A model generated the notes under the pieces. That model searched no databases. It had not been told where the DNA came from and saw only the letters and a program-made list of their open reading frames with translations. The position numbers were made by a program, and so were the translations under genes. From assembly GCA_910586595.1 (NCBI GenBank), contig CAJUJB010000058.1, positions 1-14,383 of the forward strand: DNA of 14,383 bases, in the 5' to 3' direction. Below, piece after piece: positions 14,351 through 14,383 of this stretch. This DNA is from an uncultured Muribaculaceae bacterium (GTDB taxonomy: Bacteria > Bacteroidota > Bacteroidia > Bacteroidales > Muribaculaceae). How positions within the stretch are numbered: position 1 is the first letter of the stretch; the number at the start of each line of letters is the position of its first letter.

Positions 14351-14383
14351 ATGAAGAATAATTCCGAAGGATTTATAGTTAAT
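14351..14383 (+). CDS. Possible start of a gene cut by the right edge
   Basis: ATG at 14351 opens eleven codons (MKNNSEGFIVN) that run to the end of the window. The sequence from 14287 to 14350 shows no convincing promoter or ribosome site. The product cannot be judged from so short a stretch, and a gene entering from the right on the other strand is equally possible. Confidence 0.2.
   Translation, partial: MKNNSEGFIVN

Overview
The window looks like an ordinary chromosomal stretch from a gut Bacteroidales, most likely a Muribaculaceae-type genome. This is an inference from three things. Several intergenic gaps carry the Bacteroidetes promoter pattern TTTG-N19..21-TAnnTTTG. Start codons mostly lack Shine-Dalgarno sequences. 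The gene families (GH109 lipoprotein, LytS/LytTR pair, small outer-membrane barrel, AspT-like transporter with RCK domains) are typical of that order. I see no rRNA, tRNA, CRISPR, insertion sequence, phage gene or obvious foreign island, and no gap reaches 300 bases.

Layout. 1-102: a leftward promoter inside a nested inverted repeat, serving a gene beyond the left edge. 103-936 (minus): cvfB-like S1-domain protein with its own promoter. 1127-2447 (plus): rsmG and an MBL-fold hydrolase, one base apart, behind a good promoter. 2448-5550 (minus): a tight three-gene unit in the order AGCS amino-acid:cation symporter, lgt, secreted TPR protein; it meets the MBL gene with no base between the stop codons. 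5700-7139 (minus): a 12-helix MFS transporter with its own promoter; its C-terminal half resembles the MFSD1 dipeptide-transporter family. 7215-9026 (minus): a LytS-type histidine kinase and a LytTR response regulator, stop abutting start. 9159-9809 (plus): small outer-membrane beta-barrel, divergent from the kinase. 9919-11298 (plus): GH109-type NAD-dependent glycosidase lipoprotein. 11353-12570 (plus): pncB. 12586-14286 (plus): AspT/YidE-like transporter with a GTG start. 14287-14383: a short open frame may begin at 14351.

How the genes may work together. Lgt lipidates lipoproteins such as the GH109 enzyme encoded further along. The LytS/LytTR pair sits directly upstream of the MFS transporter and opposite the barrel gene, so either could be a target; this is inferred from position only. 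The GH109 enzyme needs bound NAD and is followed by pncB (NAD salvage) and a possible C4-dicarboxylate/amino-acid exchanger, suggesting one transcription unit, since no promoter is visible between them. No clearly new system is present. The points most worth checking are the nested inverted repeat around the left-edge promoter, the hairpin fused to the GH109 promoter, the pncB leader hairpin, the near-leaderless starts, and the MFSD1-like transporter beside a LytTR system.
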